A stretch of DNA of 64,000 bases, from contig NZ_CABQHJ010000009.1 in assembly GCF_902463975.1 (NCBI RefSeq), positions 7,460-71,459 of the forward strand. Direction: 5' to 3'. The stretch is from Phascolarctobacterium_A sp902463975 (GTDB taxonomy: Bacteria > Bacillota > Negativicutes > Acidaminococcales > Acidaminococcaceae). Made by a program: the position numbers and the translations under genes. Positions 1 to 9,625 of this stretch are shown here, in pieces. Below the pieces are notes generated by a model that did not search any database, was not told where the DNA came from, and worked only from the letters and a program-made list of their open reading frames with translations. Each line of letters begins with the position of its first letter. Positions within the stretch are counted from its first letter, which is position 1.

Positions 1-1
1 G

Positions 2-361
2 TGGGTGGTGTTCGGCTGCGGCGGCGACCGCGACAACAAGAAGCGCCCGCTGATGGGTGCATTGGCGCTGCAATTGGCTGATAATATCGTCGTAACCTCC
101 GATAACCCGCGTACAGAGGATCCGGAGCTGATTATCGACGAAATCTTTACAGCGCTGCAGGATGTGCCTGCAGGCAAGCAGGTTACCCGTCTGAGCGACA
201 GACATGAGGCTATCTGCTATGCGCTGGCCAACGCTGCTGCCGATGATGTAATCCTGATTGCCGGTAAGGGCCATGAAAATTACCAGATTTTGAAGGACAG
301 AACTATTCACTTTGACGATAAAGAAGTTGTAATGGAATACTGGAGTGATAAAAAATGCTGA
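2..361 (+). CDS. murE: MurE, UDP-MurNAc-tripeptide synthetase (3' part)
   Basis: C-terminal domain of the Mur ligase that adds the third stem-peptide residue to UDP-MurNAc-L-Ala-D-Glu in the cytoplasm. The 5' part lies before the window; the first complete codon is at position 2. The fragment begins with the FGCGGDRD segment, carries the DNPR motif typical of meso-diaminopimelate-adding enzymes, and ends with GKGHENYQ. It overlaps the murF start by 7 nt, which suggests translational coupling in the dcw operon. Confidence 0.95.
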   Translation, partial: WVVFGCGGDRDNKKRPLMGALALQLADNIVVTSDNPRTEDPELIIDEIFTALQDVPAGKQVTRLSDRHEAICYALANAAADDVILIAGKGHENYQILKDRTIHFDDKEVVMEYWSDKKC

Positions 362-1719
362 AGGCCAGTGAAGTTTTAGCAGCCACCAAGGCTGTTTGTG
401 CAGATTTTGAGTTTAGCGGCGTAACCACCGATTCACGTGCGGTGAAGCCGGGAGAATTGTTTGTAGCGCTGAAGGGCGATAATTTTGACGGCCACGATTA
501 TTGTGCCAAGGCTGTGGAGCTGGGTGCTGCGGGCGTTGTTGTTTCCCATGAGGTTAGTGGCCTGCCTGCGGGCGTTGCTGTGTTCATGGTTGATGATACA
601 CTGCTTGCCTACCAGCAGCTGGCGCATGCCTACCGTCTGCGTAAGCAGGGCCTGAAGGTTTTTGCTATTACGGGCTCTAACGGCAAAACCTCTACCAAGG
701 ATTTGCTGGCTGCCTGCTTGAGCTGCAAATATAATGTTGTCAAAACTCAGGGCAACTTCAATAATGAAATCGGTCTGCCGAAAACATTGCTGAGCATTCA
801 GCCGGATACGGATATTGCCGTTGTGGAAATGGGTATGCGCGGCCTGGGTCAGATTGCTGAGCTGTGCCGCATAGCAGAGCCTGACAGCGGCCTGATTACC
901 AACGTGGGTGAAACCCATATGGAGCTTTTGGGCAGCATGGAAAATATCGGCAAGGCTAAGAGCGAGATTGTAGTTAATCTGCCGGAGGATGGCTTTGCTG
1001 TGCTCAACGGCGACAATGAATACGTGCTGGCGGCAGCAGGCAAGACGAAGGCGCAGGTTGTGTACTTCGGCCTGGGCGAAAACTGCGACTTCCGCGGCAG
1101 CGACATTGTGACCAGTGGCGCAGGCACTACCTTTACCTGCACACACAAGGCTACAGGTGAGGCTGTGAAGGTGAGCCTGCAGCTGATTGGCGAGCATAAT
1201 GTTTACAACGCGCTGAGCGCTATTGCCGGCGCTTACTGCTACGGCGTGCCGCTGGCAGCCAGTGCGCAGGCATTGGCAACTGCCCGTCTTACAGGCAGCC
1301 GCCAGGAAATAATTTATATCGGCGACATTACCTTTATCAATGACGCATATAATGCAAGTCCTGCTTCTATGGAAGCGGCACTGAAAACCTTGGCGGAGGC
1401 CAAGAAGGCAGCGCATGGCAAGGCACGCACTATTGCTGTGCTGGCTGACATGCTGGAGCTGGGCGCTATCAGCGAGGACGCTCATCGCCGCGTGGGGCGC
1501 TGGGCTGTAGAAAACGGTGTGGACTTTGTGCTGACCTATGGCCCGCAGGCTGCTTATATTGCGGACGAGGCTGCTAAGCTGGGCGGCAAGAGCAAGCATT
1601 GCGCTGACCGTCAGGAGGCAGCGGATGCTTTGCGTCTGATGGCTAATGCAGGTGATATTATCCTGCTGAAGGGCAGTCATTCCATGCAGGTTGACAAGAT
1701 GCTGGAGCTGTTCAAGTAA
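355..1719 (+). CDS. murF: MurF, UDP-MurNAc-tripeptide:D-Ala-D-Ala ligase
   Basis: Cytoplasmic ligase that attaches D-Ala-D-Ala to complete the UDP-MurNAc-pentapeptide. The protein is 454 aa, normal for the family. It has the N-terminal substrate-binding domain (TTDSRAVKPGELFVAL), the ATP P-loop TGSNGKTSTKD at about residues 106-116, and the NDAYNASP motif of the central/C-terminal part. The ATG overlaps the murE stop. The next gene, mraY, follows after 24 nt, so this is part of one cell-wall operon. Confidence 0.97.
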   Translation: MLKASEVLAATKAVCADFEFSGVTTDSRAVKPGELFVALKGDNFDGHDYCAKAVELGAAGVVVSHEVSGLPAGVAVFMVDDTLLAYQQLAHAYRLRKQGLKVFAITGSNGKTSTKDLLAACLSCKYNVVKTQGNFNNEIGLPKTLLSIQPDTDIAVVEMGMRGLGQIAELCRIAEPDSGLITNVGETHMELLGSMENIGKAKSEIVVNLPEDGFAVLNGDNEYVLAAAGKTKAQVVYFGLGENCDFRGSDIVTSGAGTTFTCTHKATGEAVKVSLQLIGEHNVYNALSAIAGAYCYGVPLAASAQALATARLTGSRQEIIYIGDITFINDAYNASPASMEAALKTLAEAKKAAHGKARTIAVLADMLELGAISEDAHRRVGRWAVENGVDFVLTYGPQAAYIADEAAKLGGKSKHCADRQEAADALRLMANAGDIILLKGSHSMQVDKMLELFK

Positions 1720-1743
1720 ACTTTAGAGAGTGAGATTTAATAG

Positions 1744-2706
1744 ATGTTGAAATTAATCGGAATTCCTGTGACTGCGTTTATCGTTTGTGCCTTAATCGGC
1801 CCGGTGCTGATTCCTTATCTGCACAAGCTGAAGTTTGGCCAATCCATCCGCGAATGCGGACCGGCAAGCCATATGGCTAAAAGCGGCACACCGACGATGG
1901 GCGGACTTATGATGCTGGCAGCGTTGCTAGTTGCTTTGCTGTGGGGCAAGTTTACTCCCCATGTGATTATTGCCCTGGTGCTGACGGTGGGCCATGCAGT
2001 TATAGGCTTTATAGATGATTACATCAAGGTTGTAATGAAGCGCAATCTGGGCCTGACAGCGAAGCAAAAATTTTTGCTGCAGTTCATTCTGGCCGGCGCT
2101 TATGTATATTTTGCTGAAACCCATATCCACAATACCGAGCTGTGGGTTCCGGGCATCAACGCTGTTATTGACCTGGGCTGGGGTTATTATGTGCTGGCCT
2201 TCTTGCTTTTGGTTGGCACAACCAATGCCGTAAATCTGACAGATGGTCTGGACGGACTGGTTTCCTTTGTCAGTCTGCCTGTTACCATGGTTTTCGCTTT
2301 TATTGCTTACATGCAGGGTATGTTGGATCTGAGCGGCTTCGCTCTGGGTCTGACCGGTGCCTGCCTTGGCTTTTTGCTGTTTAACCGTCATCCTGCCAGA
2401 GTATTTATGGGTGATACCGGTTCCTTGGCCTTGGGCGGTGCTATTGCCGCTTTAGCGCTTTTGACACGTACAGAGCTGCTGCTGGTTATTGTCGGCGGTA
2501 TCTATGTAGCGGAAGCACTGTCGGTAATTATTCAGGTTACCTATTTCCGCTTCAGCGGCGGTAAGCGTATTTTCCGCATGTCTCCGCTGCATCATCATTT
2601 TGAGCTGGGCGGCTGGCCTGAGGTTAAGGTTGTGCGTGTGTTTACAGCAGTAAGCTGCGTATTGTCTGTCATTGGCTTATGTCTGTGGCTTAATGCATTT
2701 GTATAA
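1744..2706 (+). CDS. mraY: MraY, phospho-MurNAc-pentapeptide translocase
   Basis: Integral membrane enzyme that transfers phospho-MurNAc-pentapeptide to undecaprenyl phosphate, giving lipid I. The 320-aa protein is almost entirely hydrophobic with about ten membrane segments. Family motifs are visible in order: GFIDDYIK with the paired aspartates, NLTDGLDGL, GDTGSLALGG and the cytoplasmic PLHHHFE loop. It lies between murF and murD, the standard position. Confidence 0.97.
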   Translation: MLKLIGIPVTAFIVCALIGPVLIPYLHKLKFGQSIRECGPASHMAKSGTPTMGGLMMLAALLVALLWGKFTPHVIIALVLTVGHAVIGFIDDYIKVVMKRNLGLTAKQKFLLQFILAGAYVYFAETHIHNTELWVPGINAVIDLGWGYYVLAFLLLVGTTNAVNLTDGLDGLVSFVSLPVTMVFAFIAYMQGMLDLSGFALGLTGACLGFLLFNRHPARVFMGDTGSLALGGAIAALALLTRTELLLVIVGGIYVAEALSVIIQVTYFRFSGGKRIFRMSPLHHHFELGGWPEVKVVRVFTAVSCVLSVIGLCLWLNAFV

Positions 2707-2715
2707 AAAATCTTC

Positions 2716-2762
2716 GGCTATAACCGTTTTGTCGCAAATTTTGCGGTTAAAGGGCTATAGCC
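2716..2762 (+). other. Intergenic hairpin between mraY and murD
   Basis: GGCTATA (2716-2722) and TATAGCC (2756-2762) form an inverted repeat. A second nested pair lies inside it (AACCG with CGGTT, and CGCAA with TTGCG). There is no T-run after it, so it is not an obvious intrinsic terminator. It could be an mRNA processing or stability element inside the dcw transcript. Function is unknown. Confidence 0.35.
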
Positions 2763-2794
2763 TATGTATGTTTATGAATAGAGGGTGTTTCTTG

Positions 2795-4168
2795 ATGACT
2801 AAAAAGGATGCTGTAATCGTTTACGGCGCAGGCATCAGCGGCCGTGGAGCAGCGCAGGTGCTGGCAGATAAAAAGCAGCAGGTATATTTGTATAATGATA
2901 TGGACTGCACTTTAGAGCCGCAGCTGCTGCAGCTTTTGCAGAGCGTTGGCGGTGGGCTGGCCATCGGTCAGGCTGCATTTGAAGGCCTGCTTGATATTGC
3001 AGGGGTGTTGGTGCTTTCTCCGGGTATTGCCTGCGATAACGCAAATGTGCTGCTCGCAGAGCAGCGCGGACTGGAGGTCATCAGCGAGGTAGAGCTGGGC
3101 TACAGGCTGTACGGCGGTCATATTGCCGCTATCACCGGTACGAACGGCAAAACCACTACCACTACTATCGTGGGTGAGATGCTCAAGCGTTTGCCAGTGC
3201 CTTCCGCTGTGGGGGGCAACATTGGCCTGGCGCTGTCTAAGGAAGTAGAGAGCCTGCCGCAGGAAGGCTGGCTCGCTGCTGAGCTTTCCAGCTTCCAGCT
3301 GGAAAAAGTCAGCAGCTTCTGCCCTGATATCGCAGTAGTGCTGAACCTGACTCCGGATCATCTGGAGCGCCATCATACGATGGAGGCCTACGGCGAGGCG
3401 AAGAAAAATATTTTTCGTCAGCAGGGTGAGGCACAGGTTACAGTGCTGAATTACGATGATCCTATCGTGCGTACCTGGGGTGCGGAAACTAAAGGCCGCC
3501 TGTGTTACTTCAGCCGTAAGGAAAAACTGCAGCAGGGCGTATATATGCAGGATGGTGACTTTATCATCAGCTGGGACGGCAAAGAGGAAACTGTCTGCAA
3601 TATCAGCGAGCTGCATCTGTTCGGCGGTCACAACGAAGAAAACGTGCTGGCAGCCATTGCCTGCGGCTTTTTCGCCGGTGTGAGCATCAGCGATATGGCT
3701 GATGTGCTGCGTAACTTCCGCAGCATTGAGCACCGCATTGAGTACGTCGCTACCATCGACGGCGTACCGTATTATAACGATTCCAAGGCTACCAACACCG
3801 ATTCTACGATTAAAGCGTTGGAGGCCTTTAAGGACGGCCACATCATCCTGCTGGCAGGCGGTCACGATAAGCTGACACCGCTAGAGCCGATGATGGAGCT
3901 GGTGAAGGAAAAGACGGATGCCCTGATTCTGCTGGGCGCAGCCAAAGAACGCTTCCACAAGGCGGCTGTTGACTGCGGCGTGCAGAACATTGTGCTGGCC
4001 GACAGCTTTGAGGACGCAGTAGCTAAGGCGCATGCGCTGGCGCATAAGCCACAGGTAGTGCTGCTTTCCCCGGCCTGCTCGTCCTTTGATATGTTCAATA
4101 ATTATCCGGAACGTGGTAACTATTTTAAAAAGCTGGTACACGAGCTGGAGGGAGGTAACGTTAAGTGA
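2795..4168 (+). CDS. murD: MurD, UDP-MurNAc-L-Ala:D-Glu ligase
   Basis: Cytoplasmic Mur ligase adding D-glutamate. I chose the ATG at 2795 (MTKKDAVIVYGAGISG), preceded by GAGGG, because the Rossmann N-terminus begins there. The frame stays open further upstream, but that sequence does not look coding. The resulting 457 aa fits the family. The P-loop GTNGKTTTT and the C-terminal LSPACSSFDMF segment are present. The gene ends with a GTGA overlap onto murG. The ftsW/spoVE gene often found after murD is absent here. Confidence 0.96.
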   Translation: MTKKDAVIVYGAGISGRGAAQVLADKKQQVYLYNDMDCTLEPQLLQLLQSVGGGLAIGQAAFEGLLDIAGVLVLSPGIACDNANVLLAEQRGLEVISEVELGYRLYGGHIAAITGTNGKTTTTTIVGEMLKRLPVPSAVGGNIGLALSKEVESLPQEGWLAAELSSFQLEKVSSFCPDIAVVLNLTPDHLERHHTMEAYGEAKKNIFRQQGEAQVTVLNYDDPIVRTWGAETKGRLCYFSRKEKLQQGVYMQDGDFIISWDGKEETVCNISELHLFGGHNEENVLAAIACGFFAGVSISDMADVLRNFRSIEHRIEYVATIDGVPYYNDSKATNTDSTIKALEAFKDGHIILLAGGHDKLTPLEPMMELVKEKTDALILLGAAKERFHKAAVDCGVQNIVLADSFEDAVAKAHALAHKPQVVLLSPACSSFDMFNNYPERGNYFKKLVHELEGGNVK

Positions 4169-5268
4169 AGGTAATTCTTTCCGGCGGCGGTACGGGCGGA
4201 CACATTTATCCGGCCCTGACCATTGCGGACCAGATAAAAAAGCTGCAGCCTGAGGCGGAGGTCAGCTTCGTAGGTACCAGGCAGGGCTTGGAGAAGGATA
4301 TCATTCCCCGCTATGGCTACAAGCTGCAGTTCATTGAGGTGGCAGGCTTCAAGCGCAGTCTGAGCTTTGACACCCTGCGCAGTGCGGCCAAGCTCTTTGC
4401 AGGCCTTTATGATGCCTACAAAATCATCAGCGACGAAAAGCCTGACTTGGTGATTGGCACCGGCGGCTATGTCTGCGGTCCTGTTGTCTTTATGGCAGCG
4501 CTTAAGGGTATTCCATGCTGCATTCAGGAGCAGAATGCGATGCCAGGTGTGACCAATAAGATTTTGTCACGCTATGTACGCAAGGTCTTTTTGGGCTATG
4601 AGGCAGGCCGCAAATATTTCCATGGCAAGGCAGAGCTGGAATATACCGGCAACCCTATCCGCAGTGAAATATTGCAGCATACGCGCGAGGAGGCTATTAA
4701 AGAGCTGGGGCTGGACGCCAAAAAGAAGACAATTCTTGTCAGCGGCGGCAGTCGCGGTGCACGCACCATCAACAACGCTATGCTGGAGGCCGAGCTGGCG
4801 CTTTCCGGCAGACCGGAGGTGCAGGTGCTGCATGCAACAGGTGATGTGAACTACGAAGCCTATATGGCCGAAATCAAAAAGCGTGGCGGCGTGGCTGATA
4901 ACATTATCATCAAACCGTATCTGCATAATATGCCGGTGGCGCTGGCTGCCGCAGATCTGGCAGTATTCCGTGCCGGTGCAATCGGCCTGGCGGAGCTGAT
5001 GGCGAAGGGCGTACCATCGCTTTTGGTGCCTTATCCGTATGCTACAGCAAATCACCAGGAATTTAATGCCAGAGCGGTAGAAGCGCAGGGTGCAGCCAAG
5101 GTTATTTTGGATAAGGACCTGACTGGCGATACCGTTTTGGAATTTATCGAGCATTTATTAGTGCACGAGGAGGAATTGCAGCAAATGCAGGCGGCAGCCA
5201 AAAAGCTTGGCAGACCGCAGGCTGCAGAGGTTATAGCCGAAGAGGCTGTGGCCTTGACTAAACAATAA
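4165..5268 (+). CDS. murG: MurG, lipid II synthase (GlcNAc transferase)
   Basis: Peripheral membrane glycosyltransferase that adds GlcNAc to lipid I to form lipid II. The 367-aa GT-B protein starts with the glycine-rich SGGGTGGHIYPAL loop, has a second GGSRGA loop, and carries AGAIGLAELMAKG and PYPYATANHQEFNA in the UDP-GlcNAc domain. It starts at GTG overlapping the murD stop. Confidence 0.97.
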   Translation: MKVILSGGGTGGHIYPALTIADQIKKLQPEAEVSFVGTRQGLEKDIIPRYGYKLQFIEVAGFKRSLSFDTLRSAAKLFAGLYDAYKIISDEKPDLVIGTGGYVCGPVVFMAALKGIPCCIQEQNAMPGVTNKILSRYVRKVFLGYEAGRKYFHGKAELEYTGNPIRSEILQHTREEAIKELGLDAKKKTILVSGGSRGARTINNAMLEAELALSGRPEVQVLHATGDVNYEAYMAEIKKRGGVADNIIIKPYLHNMPVALAAADLAVFRAGAIGLAELMAKGVPSLLVPYPYATANHQEFNARAVEAQGAAKVILDKDLTGDTVLEFIEHLLVHEEELQQMQAAAKKLGRPQAAEVIAEEAVALTKQ

Positions 5269-5281
5269 GGGAGGGCCTCGA

Positions 5282-6676
5282 GTGGCTGAAAACAAATTAG
5301 CAAACCTGCATAACATACATTTTATCGGTATCGGCGGCGCCGGCATGAGCGCAATTGCTTATGTCCTGATTAAGCGCGGCTATGATGTGAGCGGCTCTGA
5401 TCTGAACGCCGGCCATATGTCGGCACATCTGGCGGAGGAGGGCGCTATGGTTTATATGGGCCATGCTGCCAGCCAGGTGGAGGATGCCGAGGCTGTAGTT
5501 ATTTCTACAGCGATTCACCAGAACAATCCGGAGCTGGTGGAGGCACGCAGACGCGGCATTCCTGTGCTGCATCGCAGTGATGTGCTGGCAGCAATTATGA
5601 ATGCTGACGACGGCGTGGCTGTTGCCGGTGCACATGGCAAAACTACTACCAGTGCGATGATTTCTTGCATTGCGGCCGAAAGCGGCATTGACCCGACTGT
5701 CATCATCGGCGGCGAGGTAAGCAGCCTGGGCGGCAACGCGCGCAATGGCGCAGGCCGTTTCGTAGTAGCGGAGGCAGACGAGAGCGACGGCTCCTTCCTC
5801 AAGCTGTATCCGTATCTGGCAGTAGTAACTAATATTGAAGATGACCATCTGGACCATTATGGTACAGAAGAAAATATATATCAGGCCTTTAAGCAGTTTG
5901 TTGGCAATATCAAAGAGGGCGGCAAGGCGATTCTTTGCTTTGACAATGCCAAGGTGCGCCGTCTGGCTGGCGAAACTGATAAAGAGGTCATTACCTATGG
6001 TGTTGAGGGCGAGGGTGCTGACTACATTGCCCGCGACATTTCCTATGGTGTTGACGGCACCAGCTACAAGCTTTACTACAAGGGAGAATTTGTGACTGAG
6101 GTACATCTTGTTGTTCCCGGCAGACATAATGTGCTCAATTCTATGGGTGCCTTTGCTGCTGCTCGCGAGATGGGCATTGCTACCGACCAGATTCTTGCTT
6201 CCCTGAAAAAGTTTGGCGGTGCTAAGCGTCGTTTTGAAACCAAGGGTAAGGTCAATGGTGTGTGGGTTGTTGATGATTATGCCCACCATCCGACAGAAAT
6301 CGGCGTAACGCTGAAGGCTGCCAGACAGACTAAGCCTGAACGTTTGCTGTGCGTGTTCCAGCCGCATCGCTACACCCGCACTAAGCTGCTGTTCTCCGAG
6401 TTCTGCGAATGCTTTAAGGATTGCGATGAGCTGATCCTGACCGACATTTATGCAGCCAGCGAGGAAGCAATTCCCGGTGTGAGCAGCATGCATCTGGCGG
6501 AGGGTATCAAGGCAGCGACAGGTCAGGAGGTGCTGTATATCGGCAAGCTGACCAAGGCTGAAGAATATCTGGAGCGCGTTGTACGTGCCGGCGACTTGGT
6601 GATGACCATTGGTGCCGGTGATGTATTTAAAATTGGTGAAGAATTAGTTAGGGAGTTGGAAAGAAATGCAGATTAA
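5282..6676 (+). CDS. murC: MurC, UDP-MurNAc:L-Ala ligase
   Basis: First Mur ligase, adding L-alanine to UDP-MurNAc. The 464-aa protein has FIGIGGAGMSAIA at the N-terminus, the P-loop GAHGKTTTSAM and the VVDDYAHHPTE motif typical of MurC. The start is GTG at 5282 after AAGGGAGGG. Its end overlaps the ddl start by 11 nt. murB, which follows murC in many relatives, is not here. Confidence 0.97.
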   Translation: MAENKLANLHNIHFIGIGGAGMSAIAYVLIKRGYDVSGSDLNAGHMSAHLAEEGAMVYMGHAASQVEDAEAVVISTAIHQNNPELVEARRRGIPVLHRSDVLAAIMNADDGVAVAGAHGKTTTSAMISCIAAESGIDPTVIIGGEVSSLGGNARNGAGRFVVAEADESDGSFLKLYPYLAVVTNIEDDHLDHYGTEENIYQAFKQFVGNIKEGGKAILCFDNAKVRRLAGETDKEVITYGVEGEGADYIARDISYGVDGTSYKLYYKGEFVTEVHLVVPGRHNVLNSMGAFAAAREMGIATDQILASLKKFGGAKRRFETKGKVNGVWVVDDYAHHPTEIGVTLKAARQTKPERLLCVFQPHRYTRTKLLFSEFCECFKDCDELILTDIYAASEEAIPGVSSMHLAEGIKAATGQEVLYIGKLTKAEEYLERVVRAGDLVMTIGAGDVFKIGEELVRELERNAD

Positions 6677-7613
6677 TAAGCAAGATGTTGTTGCTGTTGT
6701 TTTGGGCGGTCCTTCCTCTGAGGCCGAAATTTCGCGTGTTACCGGCGGTGCTATCGCCAATGCGCTGCGCGAAAAGGGCTATAATGCCCAAGAGCTGGAG
6801 CTGGAGCCTGCTAATCTGATTAACGAGCTGCGCGCAATGGATGCCAAGGTAGTATTTAATGCAGTGCATGGCATGTACGGCGAAGATGGCCGCCTGCAGA
6901 GCATTCTGGAGGCAGCAGGCATTCCCTACACCGGCTGTGGTGTGCTGGCAAGCGCTGTTTCTATGGATAAATCTGCTACGAAGCGTTATCTGCAGTCTGC
7001 AGGCATTCCTACTGCACCCTGCATGATTATCAACAAGCGTGATGCAGGCGACCTGCAGGAGCTGGCAGAGAAAATTATTTCCGAGTTCGGTCTGCCTGTA
7101 GTTATCAAGGCAGCAACCCAGGGCTCCAGCATTGGCGTTGTTATTCCTAAGACTGCGGAGGAGGTTGTTCCTGCGCTGGAGGAAGCCTTCAAGTATTCCG
7201 AAAACGTGCTGGCAGAAAAGTGCATCAAGGGCAAGGAGCTGACCATCTCCATTATGGAAGAAAATGGCGAGCCGAAGCCGCTGCCGGTTATCTGGATTGC
7301 ACCGCATTCCGGTGCCTATGATTTCCATTCCAAATATACCAAGGGTGCTACGGACTACCATTGTCCCGCACCGTTTGATGAGGAAACTACCGCTTATATC
7401 CAGAAAATAGCTGTAGAAACCTACAAGCTGCTGGGCCTTTCCGGCGTAGCGCGTGTAGATGCAATGCTGGGTGATGCAGATGGCGTTGCTTATGTGCTCG
7501 AGGCCAACACTGTGCCTGGCATGACCGCAACCAGCCTGGTTCCGAAGGCTGCTGCTGCTGTAGGCATCAGCTTCCCAGATTTGTGTGAGAAAATTTTGCT
7601 GAGCGCTAAATAA
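6666..7613 (+). CDS. ddl: D-alanine--D-alanine ligase
   Basis: ATP-grasp ligase that makes the D-Ala-D-Ala dipeptide used by MurF. At 315 aa it is the short DdlB-type size. Visible motifs are VLGGPSSEAEIS at the N-terminus, AVHGMYGEDG, the ATP-grasp core VVIKAATQGSSIGV and the metal-binding VLEANTVPGMT near the end. It overlaps murC and precedes ftsQ. Confidence 0.96.
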   Translation: MQINKQDVVAVVLGGPSSEAEISRVTGGAIANALREKGYNAQELELEPANLINELRAMDAKVVFNAVHGMYGEDGRLQSILEAAGIPYTGCGVLASAVSMDKSATKRYLQSAGIPTAPCMIINKRDAGDLQELAEKIISEFGLPVVIKAATQGSSIGVVIPKTAEEVVPALEEAFKYSENVLAEKCIKGKELTISIMEENGEPKPLPVIWIAPHSGAYDFHSKYTKGATDYHCPAPFDEETTAYIQKIAVETYKLLGLSGVARVDAMLGDADGVAYVLEANTVPGMTATSLVPKAAAAVGISFPDLCEKILLSAK

Positions 7614-7648
7614 TACAGCGCTTCGCTAATGAATGAAGGAGGTGCAGC

Positions 7649-8437
7649 ATGGATTCGTCGCAAAGCTTTCGCGAGCAGGTGCGCAGGCGCCGACGCCAAA
7701 AAATATGGCGGCTGGTAAAACTTGTGTTATTTACGGCGGCCTCTGCTGCCGCCTGCTTCTATGGCTGGCGCTTTCTGCACAGTCCGTCCTTTGCCTTCGG
7801 CAGTGTCAGCATTTACGGCACCAGCCTGCTGACGGAGGCGGATGTTATTTCGCTCGCCGGCTGCGGCAAGGGACCGCTGAACCTGTTCAACGCCAGCACG
7901 TCGCGTGTGCGTGAAGCACTTTCGCATGATGTGCGCTTTCAAAATGCGGAGGCGGCCTACCGCTTCCCGGCGACGCTGCAGGTGAGCGTTGAGGAGCGTC
8001 AGCCGGCACTTTATGTAGCCAATTCGTATCGCAGCTACCTGAAGCTGGATTACAATGGCATTGTCATCAGCGTGACGACGACCATTCCTGATGCTAAGGC
8101 ACCGGTGCTTGCCGGTGTGAAGTGCGGCAATCTGTATCTTGGCGACAGGGTGGAGGATGAAGGCGTGCTGCAGATCCTGAAGTTTTTGCAGCAGCTGACG
8201 CCGGAAGCACAGCAGCGTATTGGAGAAATTGCTGTTGACAACAAGCAGGAGGTCAAGCTGCAGCTGAGCGGCTGCTTCCCGGTGCGTCTTGGTAAAGCGC
8301 AGGAGCTTGCGCAGAAGGCGCCGCTGTTTATGACAGTGTTTAATGAAATTAAAGATAAAAATATTAAGGCTGAATATATTGATTTGACCTTTGCCAAGCC
8401 TTACATCAAGCTTCTGCCGAAGCAAGGCGCCGTTTAA
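7649..8437 (+). CDS. ftsQ: FtsQ/DivIB cell-division protein
   Basis: Single-pass division protein that links early and late divisome components. The 262-aa protein has a basic N-terminus (RRRRQK), one membrane segment at about residues 27-45, then a POTRA domain (FGSVSIYGTSLLTEADVISLAG) and the FtsQ beta domain. It starts at ATG 7649 after GGAGGTG. Sequence identity in this family is low, so the call rests on layout and position between ddl and ftsZ. Confidence 0.88.
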   Translation: MDSSQSFREQVRRRRRQKIWRLVKLVLFTAASAAACFYGWRFLHSPSFAFGSVSIYGTSLLTEADVISLAGCGKGPLNLFNASTSRVREALSHDVRFQNAEAAYRFPATLQVSVEERQPALYVANSYRSYLKLDYNGIVISVTTTIPDAKAPVLAGVKCGNLYLGDRVEDEGVLQILKFLQQLTPEAQQRIGEIAVDNKQEVKLQLSGCFPVRLGKAQELAQKAPLFMTVFNEIKDKNIKAEYIDLTFAKPYIKLLPKQGAV

Positions 8438-8486
8438 AGGGATTTGACTGCATTTGTGCAGTGATTGTCACAGTGAGGGAGAAAAA

Positions 8487-9185
8487 ATGAAAGAAATTTT
8501 GACTATGGATTTAAAGGGCAAGCTCTTGATTGCCGTGGTATTCATGGTGTTGGGCTTTATGCTTTCTGTACAGTACAAAGCTACTGAGCGTCAGCGCTCG
8601 GTACGAATGGACCGCGTTGAGGATTTGTCTGAACGCCTGAGGTCTATGGAAAGCGAAAACAAACAGCTGCAGCTGGAGCTGGAAACCTTGCGTGCAGGTG
8701 CTGCCAAGGATCCGGCAGATGAGCGCATGAAGCTGATGGCCGGAACTACTGATGTAGAGGGCACAGGCATTGAGATTTTGCTGGACGACAGCAACATTGC
8801 CAAGAAATCCAACGAAAACCCCAATCTGTATATCATTCATGATGAGGATTTGCTGCGTGTGCTCAACGAGCTGCGTGCTGCAGGTGCGGAAGCGATTTCG
8901 CTGAACGACCAGCGCATCGTAGCGATGAGCGAGGTGCGCTGTGCAGGACCGACGATTTCAGTCAACAATGTGCGCAGTGCTCCGCCCTATGTAATCAAGG
9001 CCATCGGCGCTCCCAAAACGCTGAGCAGTGCGCTGCGTCTGCGTGGCGGTGTTGTTGAAACCTTTGAGTTCTGGGGCATTCAGGTAAAAATCAAAACGGT
9101 AGAAAAGCTGCATATCCCGGCGCTTAAATCGTCGCGCAGCTTTGAATATGCCAAAACGGTGGAAGGGAAGGAGGCAGCAAAATGA
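8487..9185 (+). CDS. DUF881 family membrane-anchored protein (YlxW/YlxX-like)
   Basis: A 232-aa protein with one N-terminal membrane segment (LLIAVVFMVLGFMLSVQY), a coiled-coil stretch rich in E, L and Q (about residues 40-70), and a C-terminal DUF881 domain with the SLNDQRI segment. The start at 8487 follows GAGGGAGAAAAA. Members occur next to ftsQ, sbp and ftsZ in many Firmicutes. The molecular role is not established; the context suggests a part in division or envelope function. Confidence 0.85.
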   Translation: MKEILTMDLKGKLLIAVVFMVLGFMLSVQYKATERQRSVRMDRVEDLSERLRSMESENKQLQLELETLRAGAAKDPADERMKLMAGTTDVEGTGIEILLDDSNIAKKSNENPNLYIIHDEDLLRVLNELRAAGAEAISLNDQRIVAMSEVRCAGPTISVNNVRSAPPYVIKAIGAPKTLSSALRLRGGVVETFEFWGIQVKIKTVEKLHIPALKSSRSFEYAKTVEGKEAAK

Positions 9186-9514
9186 TTGCATTTGCTATTG
9201 CGGGCCTTGTGCTGGGCCTGATGCTTGGTGTTTACTGTCCCTTCAGCGTGCCGCCTGAATACGCCCGCCTGCTGGCTGTAGCCGTTATGGCAGGCATGGA
9301 CGCAGTGCTTGGCGGTATGCGTGCTTCGTTAGAAGGCAATTATGATGCACAGGTCTTTATATCCGGCTTTTTCATTAATGGTATTCTGGCAGCCTTTTTG
9401 TGCTATGCCGGCAACCTGATTGGTATTGATTTATATTTGGTAGCAGTCCTGATTTTTGGCATGCGTGTCTTCCAGAATATGGGCATTATCCGTCGCCTGT
9501 ATATGGGTAAATAG
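9182..9514 (+). CDS. sbp: Small basic protein Sbp (DUF1290)
   Basis: A 110-aa integral membrane protein with about three hydrophobic segments. It matches the small-basic-protein family by length, by the PPEYARLLAVAVMAGMDAVLGG core and by position between the DUF881 gene and ftsZ. The ATG overlaps the DUF881 stop by 4 nt. The function is not known. Confidence 0.85.
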   Translation: MIAFAIAGLVLGLMLGVYCPFSVPPEYARLLAVAVMAGMDAVLGGMRASLEGNYDAQVFISGFFINGILAAFLCYAGNLIGIDLYLVAVLIFGMRVFQNMGIIRRLYMGK

Positions 9515-9517
9515 TGC

Positions 9518-9600
9518 TGCAGAAAAAAATTCTGCAATAAGCAGGAAAATGGCAGGCGTATGTTGAAAAGTAAACAGTGAAGTTTATAGCAAAAAAGCTA
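9518..9600 (+). promoter_or_regulatory. Hairpin and possible ftsZ promoter
   Basis: After sbp, TGCAGAA and TTCTGCA pair around an A-run. Further on, TTGAAA and TATAGC are separated by 16 nt (about 9563-9590), ahead of the ftsZ SD site AGGGGG. This would fit partial termination and an extra promoter for ftsZ, but the -10 match is poor. Confidence 0.3.
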
Positions 9601-9625
9601 CCCAAAGCTAAGGGGGACGTAAAAT

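Noticed and set aside
433..1680. Long reverse-strand open frame opposite murF (and similar ones opposite murD, murC, ftsZ)
   Set aside because: They mirror high-GC third positions of the real genes, have no SD and no protein-like motifs.
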